A DNA stretch of 13,548 bases from Draconibacterium orientale (GCA_022736595.1 DZDC01000030.1:1-13548), one strand, 5' to 3'; positions 6,188 to 13,548 are shown, numbered from the stretch's first letter. A program made the numbers and translations. Notes: generated from the letters alone by a model not told the origin.

Positions 6188-6925
6188 ATGAATTTCTCAA
6201 TTCCAAAATTCCATTCACTGGTTTCCAAATTATTTGTTACCGGTTTTATTTTCATCAACCTGTTTTACACGCTGGAAGTTAAAGCGCAAACGCTGGAACT
6301 TCATTACGATTTTTTACCCAACCGCGAGTATTTCACCACCTCCCTCACCGATTTCAAAATGGACTCTCTTGGAAATACTTTTTACTTTATTGATTTTGAC
6401 TTCAACAACCGTGAAAATGGCAAATCGGTATCTGCCACCTATTTTGAGATAGCTCGAGAATTTAATCTTAACAAGTTAGGATTAGGCGGCTTACGTGCAC
6501 ACATTGAATACAACGATGGATTTGCCATCACCCCAAATAATGTGGGATCCAATCCCATTGGATTTCCTTATTCCAGAGCTTTGCTCATTGGATTGGGTTA
6601 CAGCTTTAGCATCAAAGGCTTCGATTTAAATACCTATTTAGCCTATAAAGCAGCCAGCGATTCCGACAATAAAGACGCACAATTTACGGTGAGTTGGTTT
6701 GAAATGTATTTCAATGGAAAACTCACTTTTTCAGGTTTTATGGACGTCTGGACTCAAAATTTTAACGGCAAAAGACGGGCTGTATTCATTGCAGAGCCTC
6801 AGCTTTGGTTCAACCTCAACAAAAGTTTTAGCTTAGGTTCGGAGGTGGAATTGGCCAAAAACCTTGATCCCAGCACCACCGATTTTACCGTTTACCCTAC
6901 GGTAGCTATCAAATGGGCTTTCTAA
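6188..6925 (+). CDS. DUF5020 family Tsx-like outer-membrane beta-barrel
   Basis: This encodes a 245-residue exported protein. The signal peptide runs to about residue 33 (hydrophobic core LFVTGFIFINLFY, cleavage VKA|Q). The mature part shows alternating amphipathic beta-strands with many aromatic residues, starting QTLELHYDFLPNREYFTTSL, and ends in a terminal Phe (VAIKWAF) as outer-membrane barrels do. Phrases such as FFEI-like YFEIAREF, RALLIGLGYSF and VSWFEMYFNGKLTFSGFMDV match DUF5020 proteins, which resemble the nucleoside channel Tsx. The start is ATG 6188; a TTG two codons upstream was not used. The purine permease gene starts 69 bases downstream on the same strand, so joint expression and a role in letting nucleosides or bases cross the outer membrane are inferred. 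Confidence 0.75.
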   Translation: MNFSIPKFHSLVSKLFVTGFIFINLFYTLEVKAQTLELHYDFLPNREYFTTSLTDFKMDSLGNTFYFIDFDFNNRENGKSVSATYFEIAREFNLNKLGLGGLRAHIEYNDGFAITPNNVGSNPIGFPYSRALLIGLGYSFSIKGFDLNTYLAYKAASDSDNKDAQFTVSWFEMYFNGKLTFSGFMDVWTQNFNGKRRAVFIAEPQLWFNLNKSFSLGSEVELAKNLDPSTTDFTVYPTVAIKWAF

Positions 6926-6994
6926 ATCAGATATGCCACTAACCTAAATTCAAATGTACTCAGCAAACGATGGAATCGATTAAAACCAATACCT

Positions 6995-8341
6995 ATGAAA
7001 AAATTTATTGAACAATATTTTAAGATTAAAGAGAGCGGCTCTACGCTTCGCACAGAAGTTGTGGCAGGGATTACCACTTTTATGACCATGGCTTATATTC
7101 TAGCCGTGAACCCCTTAATTTTGGCCGATGCCGGAATGGACAAAGGAGGCGTTTTTACAGCAACTATTTTGGCGGCAGTCATTGGCACCTTAATCATGGC
7201 TCTATTTGCAAGATATCCCTTTGCCTTGGCACCTGGGATGGGACTCAATGCGTTCTTTGCTTATGGAGTGGTATTGGGAATGGGATACAGTTGGCAAACT
7301 GCCTTAACTGCAGTGTTTGTGGAAGGTCTTATTTTTATTTTCATCTCCTTGTTTCAAGTGAGAGAGAAAATATTTGAGGCCATTCCCCTTAGCATGAAAC
7401 ACGCTGTTACAGTGGGTATTGGTCTGTTTATAGCGCTGATAGGACTGAAAAATGCGGGCGTGGTAATTCAACATCCTGCCACTTTGGTTACCAAAGGCGC
7501 ACTTACCAGTGCTCCGGTAATGTTGGCCTTATTGGGCACCATTGCCACAGTTGCCATGATGCGACGCCAAGTTAAAGGAGCCTTATTGCTCGGTATTTTG
7601 CTCACTTATGGAGCAGGTTTGCTGGCCGAATTTACAGGTTGGTATCAGGTCAATCCCGAAATCAAGCAATTTTCGCTCATTCCCAACTTAGCTGACCTCT
7701 TTGTAATTCCTAGCCTGGAATCCGTAGCTTTTAAAATCGATTTTCATTCTATTTTCAGCCTTGAATTCATTGTCATCATCTTTGCTTTTCTTTTTGTGGA
7801 TTTATTTGACACCATTGGAACAGTAATAGGCGTGAGCGATAAAGCAGGTTACCTTACCAAGGAAGGAAAACTTCCCCGCCTCAATAAGGTGCTTTTATCA
7901 GATGCGATTGCCACATCAGCAGGGGCACTTTTGGGAACTTCAACCACCACCACCTTTATTGAAAGTGCTTCCGGAGTTGCCGCAGGGGGTCGAACCGGAT
8001 TTACCTCGGTTATCACGGCATTATTTTTCTTATTGAGTTTGATGTTTGCACCCATTTTCCTAAGTATCCCTGCCTTTGCCACGGCACCAGCCCTCATTGT
8101 GGTGGGACTTTTGATGTTCGAGAACATCAAGCACATCCAGTTTAGCAATTTTGAAGAATCGCTTCCCGCTTATTTCACCATCATCATGATGCCCTTCACT
8201 TTTAGTATAGCCGAAGGTATAGTGTTTGGTATTATTAGCTTTGTGGTACTTAAAATGATCCTTGGTAAGTTCAAAGAAGTGAGCATAGTGATGTACATTT
8301 TAGCACTGCTTTTTGTGCTCAGTTTTTATTTTTTGAAGTAA
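6995..8341 (+). CDS. NCS2/AzgA-type purine nucleobase permease
   Basis: This encodes a 448-residue inner-membrane transporter with about 12-14 membrane segments. It shows the AzgA-branch signatures: EVVAGITTFMTMAYILAVNP at 21-40, LAPGMGLNAFFAY at 78-90, VEG at 109-111, VDLFDTIGTVIGV at 268-280, GTSTTTTFIESASGV at 314-328 and AAGGRTGFTSV at 329-339. Characterised relatives (E. coli AdeP/AdeQ/GhxP/GhxQ and B. subtilis PbuG) take up adenine or guanine/hypoxanthine with protons. Which base is used here cannot be read from the sequence. Length and motifs are complete. It follows the Tsx-like barrel gene by 69 bases with no terminator or purine riboswitch visible between, and no upstream in-frame ATG competes with 6995. 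Expression from a promoter before the barrel gene is likely. Confidence 0.93.
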   Translation: MKKFIEQYFKIKESGSTLRTEVVAGITTFMTMAYILAVNPLILADAGMDKGGVFTATILAAVIGTLIMALFARYPFALAPGMGLNAFFAYGVVLGMGYSWQTALTAVFVEGLIFIFISLFQVREKIFEAIPLSMKHAVTVGIGLFIALIGLKNAGVVIQHPATLVTKGALTSAPVMLALLGTIATVAMMRRQVKGALLLGILLTYGAGLLAEFTGWYQVNPEIKQFSLIPNLADLFVIPSLESVAFKIDFHSIFSLEFIVIIFAFLFVDLFDTIGTVIGVSDKAGYLTKEGKLPRLNKVLLSDAIATSAGALLGTSTTTTFIESASGVAAGGRTGFTSVITALFFLLSLMFAPIFLSIPAFATAPALIVVGLLMFENIKHIQFSNFEESLPAYFTIIMMPFTFSIAEGIVFGIISFVVLKMILGKFKEVSIVMYILALLFVLSFYFLK

Positions 8342-8359
8342 AATTTAAGTTGTCTATTT

Positions 8360-8393
8360 TTTGTTCAACCTAATACAAAAAAAATTACTTTTG
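8360..8393 (+). promoter_or_regulatory. Promoter of tRNA-Cys
   Basis: TTTG at 8360-8363 and TACTTTTG at 8386-8393, followed by C, match the -33 and -7 boxes of Bacteroidota housekeeping promoters. The 22-base spacer is near the upper limit. The predicted transcript start, near 8400, is about 14 bases before the tRNA. Confidence 0.65.
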
Positions 8394-8413
8394 CAAACCC
8401 GAAAAGGGAGCAA

Positions 8414-8484
8414 GGTCTCTTGGCCGAGTGGCTAGGCACCGGTCTGCAAAACCGTCCACTCCGGTTCGAATCCGGAAGAGACCT
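8414..8484 (+). tRNA. tRNA-Cys (anticodon GCA)
   Basis: A complete 71-base cloverleaf. The acceptor stem GGTCTCT (8414-8420) pairs with AGAGACC (8477-8483). The discriminator is T at 8484; U73 is the main identity base of tRNA-Cys. The anticodon loop CTGCAAA carries GCA. The T-arm is CCGG TTCGAAT CCGG. The outermost anticodon-stem pair appears mismatched (C/T). CCA is not encoded. It has its own promoter and a strong terminator. Confidence 0.95.
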
Positions 8485-8485
8485 C

Positions 8486-8519
8486 AAAGGCTAAAGGCAA
8501 AATCGCTTTTAGCCTTTTT
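8486..8519 (+). terminator. Intrinsic terminator after tRNA-Cys
   Basis: AAAGGCTAAA (8486-8495) pairs with TTTAGCCTTT (8508-8517). A G-T pair and two GC pairs extend the stem to 13 bp around a 6-base loop, and the hairpin ends in TTTTT (8515-8519). It lies directly after the tRNA and acts on plus-strand transcripts. In the opposite direction the T-tract is poor, so it is probably not the main stop for the converging peptidase gene. Confidence 0.8.
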
Positions 8520-8617
8520 AATTGTCCATTATTTGCCTCTACCTTTCCCTTTAAGCCCAGATAAAGCATAAGCAAAAGTCAATACTTAATGATTCGGGAT
8601 TTAGAACCCTTTTCTAA

Positions 8618-10258
8618 TTATAGACCCAGCATCTTGGGGCCTTGCTTATAATAAACATCTTTGGGAATGCCAGCCTTAGCCAATCGATCCAAATCGGCTT
8701 TTAATTGTGGACTCATCACCGTCCATTTTTCAACGTATGCCTTGGCAGCTTCATAATTACCATCTCCTTGAACCCGCAGAATATCAGCTGTAAGGGATGC
8801 GGACGCTTCTTTCATCTTTTGAAGATTGATGCTGTAGGTTCCGTTTGTATTACGCATAAAAGCTTGCTTTTCGAGGAAAAAATTGAAGCGCATTAGGTTG
8901 GCTTTACCGTGGGCACTAGCTGCGCCAAATCGAATACTGCGGAAAATGCCCGCCATAAATGTTACATAGTTGTCCATCATTTTGGAGCTGTCGATTTCGC
9001 CCATTTCGATGAGTTGCGTAATAATAAACAGACCCAAAATATCGGCTTTACCTTCTTCGATGGCTGAATATTGTTCTTTTAAAGCGGTCCGAACCTGATT
9101 TTTCCCGTCAAGGGTATTTTTAATTCCCATACCGTGAGCCACTTCATGAAACATTACATTGGCAAAGAAAGCATCAAAAGTAACGTATTTGAGTTGGTCA
9201 GGAGCAATGAGTTCTTGCGAAATGGGAAGCATAATTTTATCAAATTTTGCCTTCATGGCGTTCTTAAGTTGCAGTTTGCGCGAACCTTTATTAAGTTGTA
9301 CATATTCGTCATTGGGAAGGTTGATGGCTATGGTTTTGCTACCGGCATCGCAATCTCCCGCATAATACACTACATCATAAGCATTTATATCAACATCTTG
9401 ACCTGGTTTTTCGCGTTTATAAGCCGCTTCCACAGGTAGGTTTTCTTGCATTTTAGGTAAGAATTGGGCATAATAGGCCAATTTTTTGCTCCACTCAATA
9501 TCTTTCACCAAGATGAATGCTTCGTGGGCAGCTTTATAGCCAAACAATTGGTCTTCATAGTTTTCGATGGGCCCCACCACAAAGTCGATGTTACTGTTTT
9601 TCATGTCCATCCAAGCCATATCTGAAGCTTGATATTGATCGGTAAGCAAGGCTTCGGCTCTAAGATTCAAATAATTGCGCAATCCGCTATCCTCAGCCAA
9701 GGTAGCAGCGTGCTTAATAAGGGCTGCGGCTTTTTCAATTTCGGCTTTAAAGTATTGGTGGTACCAAACCACTTCCAATGCGCCTTTATCGTTGCGACGA
9801 ATCATGGTGTAAAGGCTGGTTTTGTTGCTATCGGCCAAGTCATCAAATTCTACTTTGGTCATATCTTGAGGATAGAACCCTGCGCCCAAGGCTTTGGAGC
9901 CAAAACCATTGATGAAGGGTTTGTTATCGTTCAAGCGATCCCAGGGACCGTAGTTGACTTTGGCAAATTGTAACAAATCGGGGTTAGAGATTTTACTCAA
10001 AAGACTGTCTTTGGTTCCATAAGCCTCTTGCCAAAAAAGGTCTTCCATAATCTCGGCCACCTGAAACATCAGTTTTAACATTTCTTTTTCGTTGGTCGAG
10101 AGGTGGCTGATGTTGGAGGTAAGTTCCACTTCGGCGTACACCTTTAAGTCGGTGCTATCCACAGCAGTGAGGCCTGTGGCTAAAGGGGCTTTGGGTTTGC
10201 AAGCGTTGAGGCCAAATACAGCCATAACAAGCAGCATCAAAAATTGTTTTTTAATCAT
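8618..10258 (-). CDS. Exported DPP III-like (M49-type) metallopeptidase lipoprotein
   Basis: This encodes a 546-residue protein with a lipoprotein signal: a Lys pair at 3-4, a hydrophobic core, and GLNAC with Cys 20. The family marks are FVVGPIENYEDQLFGYKAAH (226-245), INLPND (312-317), HEVAHG at 371-376 and EEGKADILG at 401-409. The first His/Glu/His plus the second-motif Glu form a likely zinc site. Classical DPP III has HEXXGH; here the motif is the shorter HEXXH, a variant known from a bacterial DPP III (Caldithrix abyssi). Such proteins remove dipeptides from oligopeptides. Relatives are often mislabelled dihydrofolate reductase or Nudix hydrolase. The protein is probably membrane-anchored and faces the periplasm or the outside, whereas DPP III is usually cytosolic. 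The gene follows the sugar transferase by 52 bases on the same strand. A near-consensus -7 element (TAACCTTG, 10300-10307) may drive it separately. Confidence 0.82.
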   Translation of the reverse strand: MIKKQFLMLLVMAVFGLNACKPKAPLATGLTAVDSTDLKVYAEVELTSNISHLSTNEKEMLKLMFQVAEIMEDLFWQEAYGTKDSLLSKISNPDLLQFAKVNYGPWDRLNDNKPFINGFGSKALGAGFYPQDMTKVEFDDLADSNKTSLYTMIRRNDKGALEVVWYHQYFKAEIEKAAALIKHAATLAEDSGLRNYLNLRAEALLTDQYQASDMAWMDMKNSNIDFVVGPIENYEDQLFGYKAAHEAFILVKDIEWSKKLAYYAQFLPKMQENLPVEAAYKREKPGQDVDINAYDVVYYAGDCDAGSKTIAINLPNDEYVQLNKGSRKLQLKNAMKAKFDKIMLPISQELIAPDQLKYVTFDAFFANVMFHEVAHGMGIKNTLDGKNQVRTALKEQYSAIEEGKADILGLFIITQLIEMGEIDSSKMMDNYVTFMAGIFRSIRFGAASAHGKANLMRFNFFLEKQAFMRNTNGTYSINLQKMKEASASLTADILRVQGDGNYEAAKAYVEKWTVMSPQLKADLDRLAKAGIPKDVYYKQGPKMLGL

Positions 10259-10299
10259 TACTATACTTTTTTAAAAGGTTGTGAATATAAATGGAGAAA

Positions 10300-10307
10300 C
10301 AAGGTTA
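10300..10307 (-). promoter_or_regulatory. Possible -7 element for the M49-like gene
   Basis: On the minus strand this reads TAACCTTG, one mismatch from TAnnTTTG. It lies 41 bases upstream of ATG 10258, in the 52-base gap after the sugar transferase stop. No -33 box is evident, so read-through from the upstream gene remains equally possible. Confidence 0.25.
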
Positions 10308-10310
10308 GGT

Positions 10311-11345
10311 TTATTTAGAACGAGCCCTTTTAAATACGATATTGTTGAATGCTTTCCAGAAATAGCGCCAATCGGTTAACAAGGGATGTTTGTCGTATGC
10401 ATCGAGGTATTTCTTTTCGCTGGCAATAATTTCGTCCAATTCCTTTGGAAGATCCACATAAAAGGGAGGAACCAAACCAGGACGATACTTCATACGGCGT
10501 TGTCTGAAATCTTCGGGGTAAAGGCTTAAATAATGTTTACTCAAAGGTCGTACGCCAACAATTTTAAGATCGCGCTTAAGCCAATTGACAAGCATGGGAA
10601 GCTCGTCGAGCCAAAATTTACGCAACAAGGCGCCTGAAGTGGTAATTCTAAAATCGTCCTTGAATTTTCCCCCTGCTTGAAGTTGGTTGTTTTTGTAGAT
10701 ATATTCTTGTAAATATTCAGAGTAAGCATGCATGGTACGCATTTTATATACCTTGATGAGCTTGCCATTTTTCCCTTCTCTCTTTAATTTTATCAAAGGC
10801 CCATAGGTAGGACTATAATCAAACGCTGGCTCCTTCACCTTGCGAACGGTAAAGTAAAAGCGATCGCCAATGAATTTCTCATCCAACACATCAAACCCAC
10901 AACTGTAAAGCCTTCCCAAGGTTTCGGCTTTGCTTAAAACACGGTTTTGACCTCTGCTCACAAAAAAATAAATTTTCTTCAAACAGCACAATTTAGGACT
11001 CACCCTTTGAATAAAAAAGTCGATGGTATAGACCATCCAATTGATAACCGGAGGATATTTTTGTAAAATTCTTTGCTTACGAAGCCAATAGGTTTCAACA
11101 TTTCCAATGAAAATGCCGCCTTGAACCAGCTTTGCATTCACCGCTTCAAAGAGTTTATTGATGTACCTAAAATCGTTGACACGCTTTAAGTCAACAATGG
11201 CTTTGAAAGTATCTTGGAGTTGTTTTTCGATATTAAAAGGGGTAGAAGTTGAAACCAATAAGGTATCCTTATCCTCCACATTTACTTGTTGAGCAATGTA
11301 ATCAAAGGCTCCTTGTCCCGATTCTCTTATAATTAGCTCCTTCAA
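10311..11345 (-). CDS. Sugar-phosphate transferase (PglC/WcaJ-type catalytic domain) with unusual N-terminal domain
   Basis: This encodes a 344-residue protein. The C-terminal half (about 180-344) is a bacterial sugar transferase domain: GPLIKLKREGKNGKLIKVYK then MRTM at 202-205, LDELP at 246-250 with the catalytic Asp-Glu pair D247-E248, VGVRPLS at 263-269 and KYRPGLVPP at 286-294. Such enzymes move a phosphosugar from a nucleotide sugar to undecaprenyl phosphate, the first membrane step of glycan building. The family normally has a re-entrant membrane helix directly before this domain. Here residues 165-185 are polar and no such helix is present. Residues 1-170 instead look like a small alpha/beta domain, perhaps a degenerate methyltransferase-like fold (DTLLVST, GGIFIGNVE, YFFVSRGQNRVLS). 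One hydrophobic stretch lies at about 99-115. No other glycan genes are adjacent. The gene has its own -7 element. Confidence 0.82.
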   Translation of the reverse strand: MKELIIRESGQGAFDYIAQQVNVEDKDTLLVSTSTPFNIEKQLQDTFKAIVDLKRVNDFRYINKLFEAVNAKLVQGGIFIGNVETYWLRKQRILQKYPPVINWMVYTIDFFIQRVSPKLCCLKKIYFFVSRGQNRVLSKAETLGRLYSCGFDVLDEKFIGDRFYFTVRKVKEPAFDYSPTYGPLIKLKREGKNGKLIKVYKMRTMHAYSEYLQEYIYKNNQLQAGGKFKDDFRITTSGALLRKFWLDELPMLVNWLKRDLKIVGVRPLSKHYLSLYPEDFRQRRMKYRPGLVPPFYVDLPKELDEIIASEKKYLDAYDKHPLLTDWRYFWKAFNNIVFKRARSK

Positions 11346-11366
11346 CGATTAAAAAAAATTTGAGTG

Positions 11367-11374
11367 CAAATGTA
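11367..11374 (-). promoter_or_regulatory. -7 promoter element for the sugar transferase gene
   Basis: On the minus strand this reads TACATTTG followed by CAC, an exact TAnnTTTG match 21 bases upstream of ATG 11345. It lies after the terminator of the S46 gene, which supports independent transcription. No clear -33 box is visible. Confidence 0.55.
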
Positions 11375-11395
11375 AATAAATAATCCTTTATCCAG

Positions 11396-11437
11396 AAAAA
11401 AGCTAAGGCACTTAAATTTTTAGGTCTGCTTGCCTTA
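11396..11437 (-). terminator. Intrinsic terminator of the S46 peptidase gene
   Basis: On the minus strand TAAGGCA (11437-11431) pairs with TGCCTTA (11410-11404) across a 20-base loop. The hairpin is followed by GC and six T (11401-11396). It begins 11 bases after the peptidase stop codon. The loop is large, so strength is uncertain, but its position and polarity are right. Confidence 0.55.
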
Positions 11438-11448
11438 ATTCATCAAGG

Positions 11449-13548
11449 TTATTCAACGAATTCAAGCTCCTCAATCAGATGCTGAGCTCCTGCATATTTT
11501 TCAATCACAAAAAGGCAATACCGAATATCCAACATGATATTTCTACATTGATTGGGGTCGTAATCCAAATCGCTCATGGTGCCTTCCCAGTTGCGGTCGA
11601 AGTTGATTCCAATCAACGCTCCATTGGCATTGAGTGCTGGGGAACCGCTGTTGCCTCCGGTGGTGTGGTTTGAAGCAATAAAGCAAGTGTGGAGACTTCC
11701 ATCCTCATCTTTGTAACGACCATAATCTTTGTTTTTATAGAGTTCTTTAAGTTTTGGCTCCACCACATAATCGTAGATGTCGGGATTTTCTTTGGCCATG
11801 ATGCCTTCGAGCGTGGTAAAATAGTTGTAATCCACGGCATCGGCAGGTTGGTAAGCTTCCACAATGCCATAGGAAACTCGTAAGGTGCTATTGGCATCGG
11901 GATAGTTGCGACCGTTGGCATTGTACTCGAGATAAGCCGCCATATAAAGCCGTTGCAAACTGTCGATTTTTTGATCGTAGAAATCCATTTGAGGACGCAC
12001 ATACTTAATCATATAATCATTCAACGATTGGGAATGAACGTAAATGGGGTCTTTGGCTAAAGCTGCAATTTGATTACGATTGGCCTTTTTCAAAAAGGAT
12101 AACATTCGATCGGCCTCAGAAAATTTGGACTTGGAATACAAAGCTTGGGAATATTTCTCGGGCTGGTAGTCGTACTTTTCGCGAAGAATCTTAAACATTT
12201 GTGGTTTTTCGATGCTGTAAGGATACCCCAAATAGGCCTTTACTCCCGCAGCAAACATCGCTTGATCTACCCCACGGTTATAATCCTTATAAAAGCCCTC
12301 AGCAGCTTGAATTTGGTTTTTTAAAAGCTGATCAAAGGCTTCATTGGACATAGTTTTATCCTTACTTTTTTGAATCAAGGAAGTGAAAGACAAAGCAAAA
12401 CGACTCAAATCGTGATAATAAACCGTCTCTGCGTAATAATTATAAGCCATTTCGTAAGGTTCAGACTTTCGCACGGCTTCGTTGATTTGAGGAATAAGGT
12501 CTTGATTGGGCTTTTGATTATCCATGCACCATTGGATAAACTGCTTTTCAGCAACGCGTTTGTTATCGACGGAGTTCATTCGTTTTATGCCACGGTTTTC
12601 GCCAATCCACTTTTTCCAACCATTGGCCACGCCTGCATATTTGGCACTGTATTGAATTCTAATTTGAGGATTGGTTTCCATGGCCGCGCTCATAATATCG
12701 AGTTTCTGACGACGTAGATCAATTTTAAAAGGATTGACTTTAGAAGTAATTAAGTCCATTTCTTCAGCACTGATGTACTCTTGAGTGCGACCAGGATATC
12801 CAAAAATAAAGGTAAAATCACCCTCCTTTACTCCTTTTAGGCTGATTTTAAGGTGCGATTTGGGTCGGTAAGGAACATTTTTGGTGGAAATGGCTGCTGG
12901 GTTGTTGTCGGCGTCAGCATAGATTCTAAAGACCGAGAAATCGCCCGTATGACGTGGCCACATCCAGTTGTCGGTGTCACCCCCAAATTTGCCAATATTT
13001 GAAGGAGGTGCTCCCACCAACCGTACATCCTGAAATACATCGTACTTCATCATTATGTACTGATTACCATAATAAAATGCCTTAATTTCCACTTCATGAA
13101 ATGCATCCGCTGCGTGAGCTTCTTTCAATTTTGCACTGTTTTTTAGAATAAGAACTGTCCGTTCGATCTCAGTCATTTGGGGCGTTACATCTTTCAAAAT
13201 CGCCTGAGTAACCTCCTCCATTGAAGTGAGAATACGAACTTGCAAACCAGGGTTGGTGAGCTCTTCGGCTTGACTCGCAGCCCAAAATCCCTGAGTCAAA
13301 TAATCGTGCTCGAGGGTACTGTGTGATTGAATTTCGCCATAACCACAATGATGGTTGGTAAAAACGAGCCCTTGTTCGCTCACAATTTCGCCGGTACAAC
13401 CCCGACCAAAAAGCACGATGGCATCTTTAAGGCTCGCTTGGTTGAGACTGTATATTTCTTCAGCAGAAATGATCATGCCCATTCTTTGCATCTCATCAGA
13501 ATTCACTTTTTCCAACAAATAGGGCAACCACATTCCTTCTTTTGCCTT
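11449..13548 (-). CDS. S46 family dipeptidyl peptidase, DPP11-like (5' end beyond the window)
   Basis: About 699 codons are visible. The frame is open to the right edge (KAKEGMWLPYLLEK), so the signal peptide and first few residues lie outside; the Met at 13533 is internal. Numbering from that Met, the catalytic triad is His62 in FTNHHCGYG, probably Asp198 in PRHTGDFSVFRIYA, and Ser629 in TGGNSGSPALN. Residue 647, exactly 18 after the Ser, is Arg (GINFDRNWEG). In Porphyromonas gingivalis DPP11 the equivalent Arg673 sets Asp/Glu preference, while DPP7 has Gly there. The C-terminus LDIRYCLFVIEKYAGAQHLI is typical. Members act in the periplasm, removing N-terminal dipeptides with an acidic second residue. 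No type IX sorting domain follows. A hairpin terminator lies just downstream. Confidence 0.93.
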   Translation of the reverse strand, partial: KAKEGMWLPYLLEKVNSDEMQRMGMIISAEEIYSLNQASLKDAIVLFGRGCTGEIVSEQGLVFTNHHCGYGEIQSHSTLEHDYLTQGFWAASQAEELTNPGLQVRILTSMEEVTQAILKDVTPQMTEIERTVLILKNSAKLKEAHAADAFHEVEIKAFYYGNQYIMMKYDVFQDVRLVGAPPSNIGKFGGDTDNWMWPRHTGDFSVFRIYADADNNPAAISTKNVPYRPKSHLKISLKGVKEGDFTFIFGYPGRTQEYISAEEMDLITSKVNPFKIDLRRQKLDIMSAAMETNPQIRIQYSAKYAGVANGWKKWIGENRGIKRMNSVDNKRVAEKQFIQWCMDNQKPNQDLIPQINEAVRKSEPYEMAYNYYAETVYYHDLSRFALSFTSLIQKSKDKTMSNEAFDQLLKNQIQAAEGFYKDYNRGVDQAMFAAGVKAYLGYPYSIEKPQMFKILREKYDYQPEKYSQALYSKSKFSEADRMLSFLKKANRNQIAALAKDPIYVHSQSLNDYMIKYVRPQMDFYDQKIDSLQRLYMAAYLEYNANGRNYPDANSTLRVSYGIVEAYQPADAVDYNYFTTLEGIMAKENPDIYDYVVEPKLKELYKNKDYGRYKDEDGSLHTCFIASNHTTGGNSGSPALNANGALIGINFDRNWEGTMSDLDYDPNQCRNIMLDIRYCLFVIEKYAGAQHLIEELEFVE

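Noticed and set aside
6926..6994. Purine riboswitch before the permease
   Set aside because: The gap is only 69 bases and shows no three-way-junction pattern or conserved purine-aptamer loop sequences.
11449..13548. Type IX secretion C-terminal domain on the S46 peptidase
   Set aside because: The protein ends at the normal S46 C-terminus (EELEFVE) with no extra beta-sandwich sorting domain.

Overview
The window looks like an ordinary chromosomal stretch of a member of the Bacteroidota; the order cannot be fixed from what is visible. Four things point there. Six promoter-like elements fit or nearly fit the Bacteroidota -7 consensus TAnnTTTG, each followed by C. No start needs a Shine-Dalgarno sequence. 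The protein families are typical of the phylum: DUF3109, a Tsx-like DUF5020 protein, an S46 peptidase, an M49-type lipoprotein, and a sugar transferase with an unusual N-terminal domain. The base composition is AT-leaning throughout.

Layout: (1) 1-716 is decayed. It holds a minus-strand pseudogene with two in-frame stops and a stretch without a convincing gene. (2) 717-1972 carries two minus-strand genes, a small lipoprotein and a cysteine-rich DUF3109 protein with its own promoter. (3) 2040-2440 is a scar with an orphan terminator-like hairpin, an internal fragment of an IS5-type transposase, and an inverted repeat over the probable Nudix promoter. (4) 2439-6029 is a plus-strand block: a CoA-pyrophosphatase-like Nudix hydrolase, then yicC, a polytopic DUF6056-like membrane protein and gmk, the last three overlapping end to start. 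(5) 6076-8519 holds tRNA-Thr(CGT), a Tsx-like outer-membrane barrel followed by an AzgA-type purine permease, then tRNA-Cys(GCA) with its own promoter and terminator. (6) 8618-13548 is all minus strand: an S46 dipeptidyl peptidase running off the right edge, a soluble-looking sugar transferase, and an exported M49-like metallopeptidase.

Two functional themes can be inferred. Purine handling is served by a barrel plus permease pair, with guanylate kinase nearby. Envelope peptide processing is served by an S46 serine dipeptidyl peptidase with the Arg that marks Asp/Glu (DPP11) specificity and a lipoprotein relative of DPP III. I see no defence island, CRISPR array, prophage or intact mobile element. 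The most unusual items are the sugar transferase that lacks the usual membrane helix, the membrane protein inserted between yicC and gmk, and the decayed left end.
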